The notes under the pieces are model-generated. The model saw nothing but the letters and a program-made list of their open reading frames with translations, searched no databases and had not been told where the DNA came from. A DNA stretch of 14,800 nt from Treponema sp. (GTDB lineage Bacteria > Spirochaetota > Spirochaetia > Treponematales > Breznakiellaceae), in NCBI GenBank assembly GCA_031254795.1, contig JAIRTS010000034.1, forward strand, positions 1 to 14,800, read 5' to 3'. Shown piece after piece: positions 13,576 to 14,800 of this stretch; the stretch's first letter is position 1; the number at the start of each line of letters is the position of its first letter. Position numbers and translations under genes: made by a program.

Positions 13576-13603
13576 AGGCGAATCCGCGTACACGGGTTCG
13601 CCT
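13576..13603 (+). terminator. Hairpin after the exonuclease gene, probable terminator
   Basis: AGGCGAATCCG (13576-13586) pairs with CGGGTTCGCCT (13593-13603 region), forming about ten pairs with one G-T and a short loop. The plus strand then continues TTGGTTG, a weak T tail. It is placed 15 bases after the stop codon of the five-gene operon, in the gap of two convergent transcripts. Confidence 0.5.
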
Positions 13604-13639
13604 TTGGTTGCATAGCGCCACACACAAGGCAAAAAACCG

Positions 13640-13679
13640 CTAGACGCAAGATAAAAAAACTAGACGCAAGGTGAAAAGA
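13640..13679 (-). repeat. 20-base tandem duplication covering the rlmN stop
   Basis: Two adjacent 20-base units, 13640-13659 and 13660-13679, agree at 17 of 20 positions and share CTAGACGCAAG at one end. On the minus strand the first unit encodes the last codons and TAG stop of rlmN, and the second repeats them just downstream. Because 20 is not a multiple of three, the second stop is in another frame. Confidence 0.85.
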
Positions 13680-14736
13680 ATCCCAACTGGCCGCATGCGC
13701 CTGCGACTTCCCGGCCCTTCTTGAAACGCGCCGTTACGTTCAGTCCCTTTCCTCGCAAAGCCGCGATGAACCGCCCAACCTCCGCCTCGTCCGGCTCTTG
13801 CAGGGGAACGCCTTCAAAACACAGACCCGCAACCGGATTCCATGGAATGACGTTTACCACCACGTCCAATTCCCGCGCGAATTCCGCCAATAGATCAACG
13901 TGTTTCCTGGAAGTGTTGATATTCCGCAACAGCGCCGCCTCCAAAGTGACACGTTTTGAGGTTTTTCGCTGATAGTAGACCAAGGCTTTTTTGAGGAGCG
14001 GCAATGGATTTGTTTTTGTCACCGGCATGAGTTTTTCACGCTGCGCCTCATCCGCGGTTGTGAGGGACACGGCGAGCCGTATGTCCGGGCCGTTGTCCGC
14101 CAGGTCGTGTATACCCGCGATTATGCCGCTTGTTGACACCGTAATTCTGCGTTTGGAGAAAGCGTCATCCGTCCCGCCACGAGCGCCGTTGGCGACAAAA
14201 GCCAGCGCCTCCCGCAAGGCGGGCAAATTGAGCAACGGCTCTCCCATGCCCATGATCACCACATTGGAAAACGCCGCTATAGAGCGCAAATGCAGAAACT
14301 GCTCGATAATCTCGACGGCGCGGACATTGCGCCTAAAGCCGATGGCGCCCGTTTTACAAAACACGCACCCCATCGCGCACCCGGCCTGCGTTGAAACGCA
14401 GGCTGTTTTCCGCTCTTTGCCGTCAGCCAGCAACACCGATTCTATCGTACACCCATCTTCCAGCGTGATCTGGATTTTCACCGTGCCGTCGTTGCCGGAA
14501 AGCTGTTGTGAAATAACGCTCGAATACAGGGAAAACCGTTTTTCCAACGCTTCCCGTACGACAAGCGAGATATCCGTCATATCATTGAATGAGCGGACGC
14601 CCCGCGCCAACCATCTGAAAATCTGTTTCGCGCGGAACGCGGGCAGCGGCTGCAGCATGTCCGTCAGTTTTTCAAGAGACAAACCCGCCAGCGCGTTTTT
14701 TTTTATCCCAAAACAATGCACAGATTCCGTTTCCAA
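13660..14736 (-). CDS. rlmN: 23S rRNA (adenine-2503-C2)-methyltransferase
   Basis: 358 residues, normal for RlmN. It is a radical-SAM enzyme that methylates A2503 of 23S rRNA, and also A37 of some tRNAs, in the cytoplasm. The iron-sulfur motif is CAMGCVFC (Cys120, Cys124, Cys127). The two cysteines of the methyl-transfer mechanism are Cys113 in ACVSTQAGC and Cys348 in GACGQL. VIMGMGEPLLN (160-170) and AFRAKQIFRWL (33-43) are further family hallmarks. The region LEAALLRNINTS replaces the more usual EYVLL-GVND-type stretch, a moderate divergence. There is no in-frame ATG at the 5' end; TTG at 14736 with AGGAG ten bases before it is the best start. An ATG at 14743 with the same site is out of frame by one. 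Nine A in a row follow at codons 11-14 (14696-14704). It converges on the exonuclease operon. Confidence 0.93.
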   Translation of the reverse strand: METESVHCFGIKKNALAGLSLEKLTDMLQPLPAFRAKQIFRWLARGVRSFNDMTDISLVVREALEKRFSLYSSVISQQLSGNDGTVKIQITLEDGCTIESVLLADGKERKTACVSTQAGCAMGCVFCKTGAIGFRRNVRAVEIIEQFLHLRSIAAFSNVVIMGMGEPLLNLPALREALAFVANGARGGTDDAFSKRRITVSTSGIIAGIHDLADNGPDIRLAVSLTTADEAQREKLMPVTKTNPLPLLKKALVYYQRKTSKRVTLEAALLRNINTSRKHVDLLAEFARELDVVVNVIPWNPVAGLCFEGVPLQEPDEAEVGRFIAALRGKGLNVTARFKKGREVAGACGQLGFFSPCV

Positions 14737-14784
14737 ATTGCATGCGCTCCTATCCCGCCGGTATGAGAGGCGATAATCTTATAC

Positions 14785-14790
14785 AGTATA
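14785..14790 (-). promoter_or_regulatory. Possible -10 box of rlmN
   Basis: TATACT on the minus strand lies about 50 bases before the rlmN start. The matching -35 box would fall outside the window, so only half of the promoter can be judged. Confidence 0.3.
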
Positions 14791-14800
14791 CCATAAGGCG

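Noticed and set aside
1..14800. CRISPR array, insertion sequence or prophage
   Set aside because: No regularly spaced direct repeats, transposase, integrase or phage genes are seen. The only repeats are palindromes and short tandem duplications.

Overview
The window looks like chromosomal DNA of a spirochaete, most likely a Treponema-like (treponemal or termite-gut-type) lineage. This is an inference. It rests on a secreted lipoprotein with a relaxed spirochaete-style lipobox, a pair of cyclic-nucleotide-fold proteins (one with TPR repeats, one Crp-like) linked to a phosphohexomutase, a membrane-anchored coiled-coil protein, and moderate GC content. No phage, insertion sequence, CRISPR array, rRNA or tRNA gene is visible.

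Left part, minus strand (1-3414): a lipoprotein gene running off the left edge (1-1220) with a good promoter and a hairpin in its leader; a 553-base gap with palindromic repeats and a possible gene remnant; a single-pass membrane coiled-coil protein (1774-3123); and a repeat-rich gap of under 300 bases that holds a terminator and a frameshifted small ORF.

Middle, minus strand (3411-7937): a tight six-gene operon read from right to left. Its order is argB, argD, a sugar-phosphate-type nucleotidyltransferase, a HAD 5'-nucleotidase, a VOC-fold protein and a PNPOx-fold protein. Gaps are 7-44 bases. Two are arginine-pathway enzymes; the other four are small enzymes of unassigned substrate. The argB promoter lies so close to the start codon that the mRNA is predicted to be leaderless.

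A divergent intergenic region (7938-8165) holds a strong hairpin terminator and two sigma-70-type promoters pointing away from each other.

Right part, plus strand (8166-13561): a five-gene operon, consisting of an amidohydrolase, a degenerate cNMP-fold/TPR protein, a Crp-like regulator with an intact cNMP-binding cassette, a phosphoglucomutase/phosphomannomutase, and a DnaQ-like exonuclease. Junctions are an abutting TAAATG, an 8-base overlap, a 40-base gap and another TAAATG. It converges on rlmN (13660-14736, minus), whose 3' end carries a 20-base tandem duplication that includes the stop codon.

The points most worth a second look are: a family of related intergenic palindromes (1252-1294, 1415-1469, 3148-3194, 3241-3320 and a half copy near 4300); the leaderless argB; the broken ORF that starts with an ATGA overlap after the PNPOx gene; and the paired sensor/regulator operon beside an amidohydrolase of unknown substrate. 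Nothing here proves a new system. The amidohydrolase/cNMP/TPR/Crp cluster is the best candidate for an uncharacterised regulatory module.
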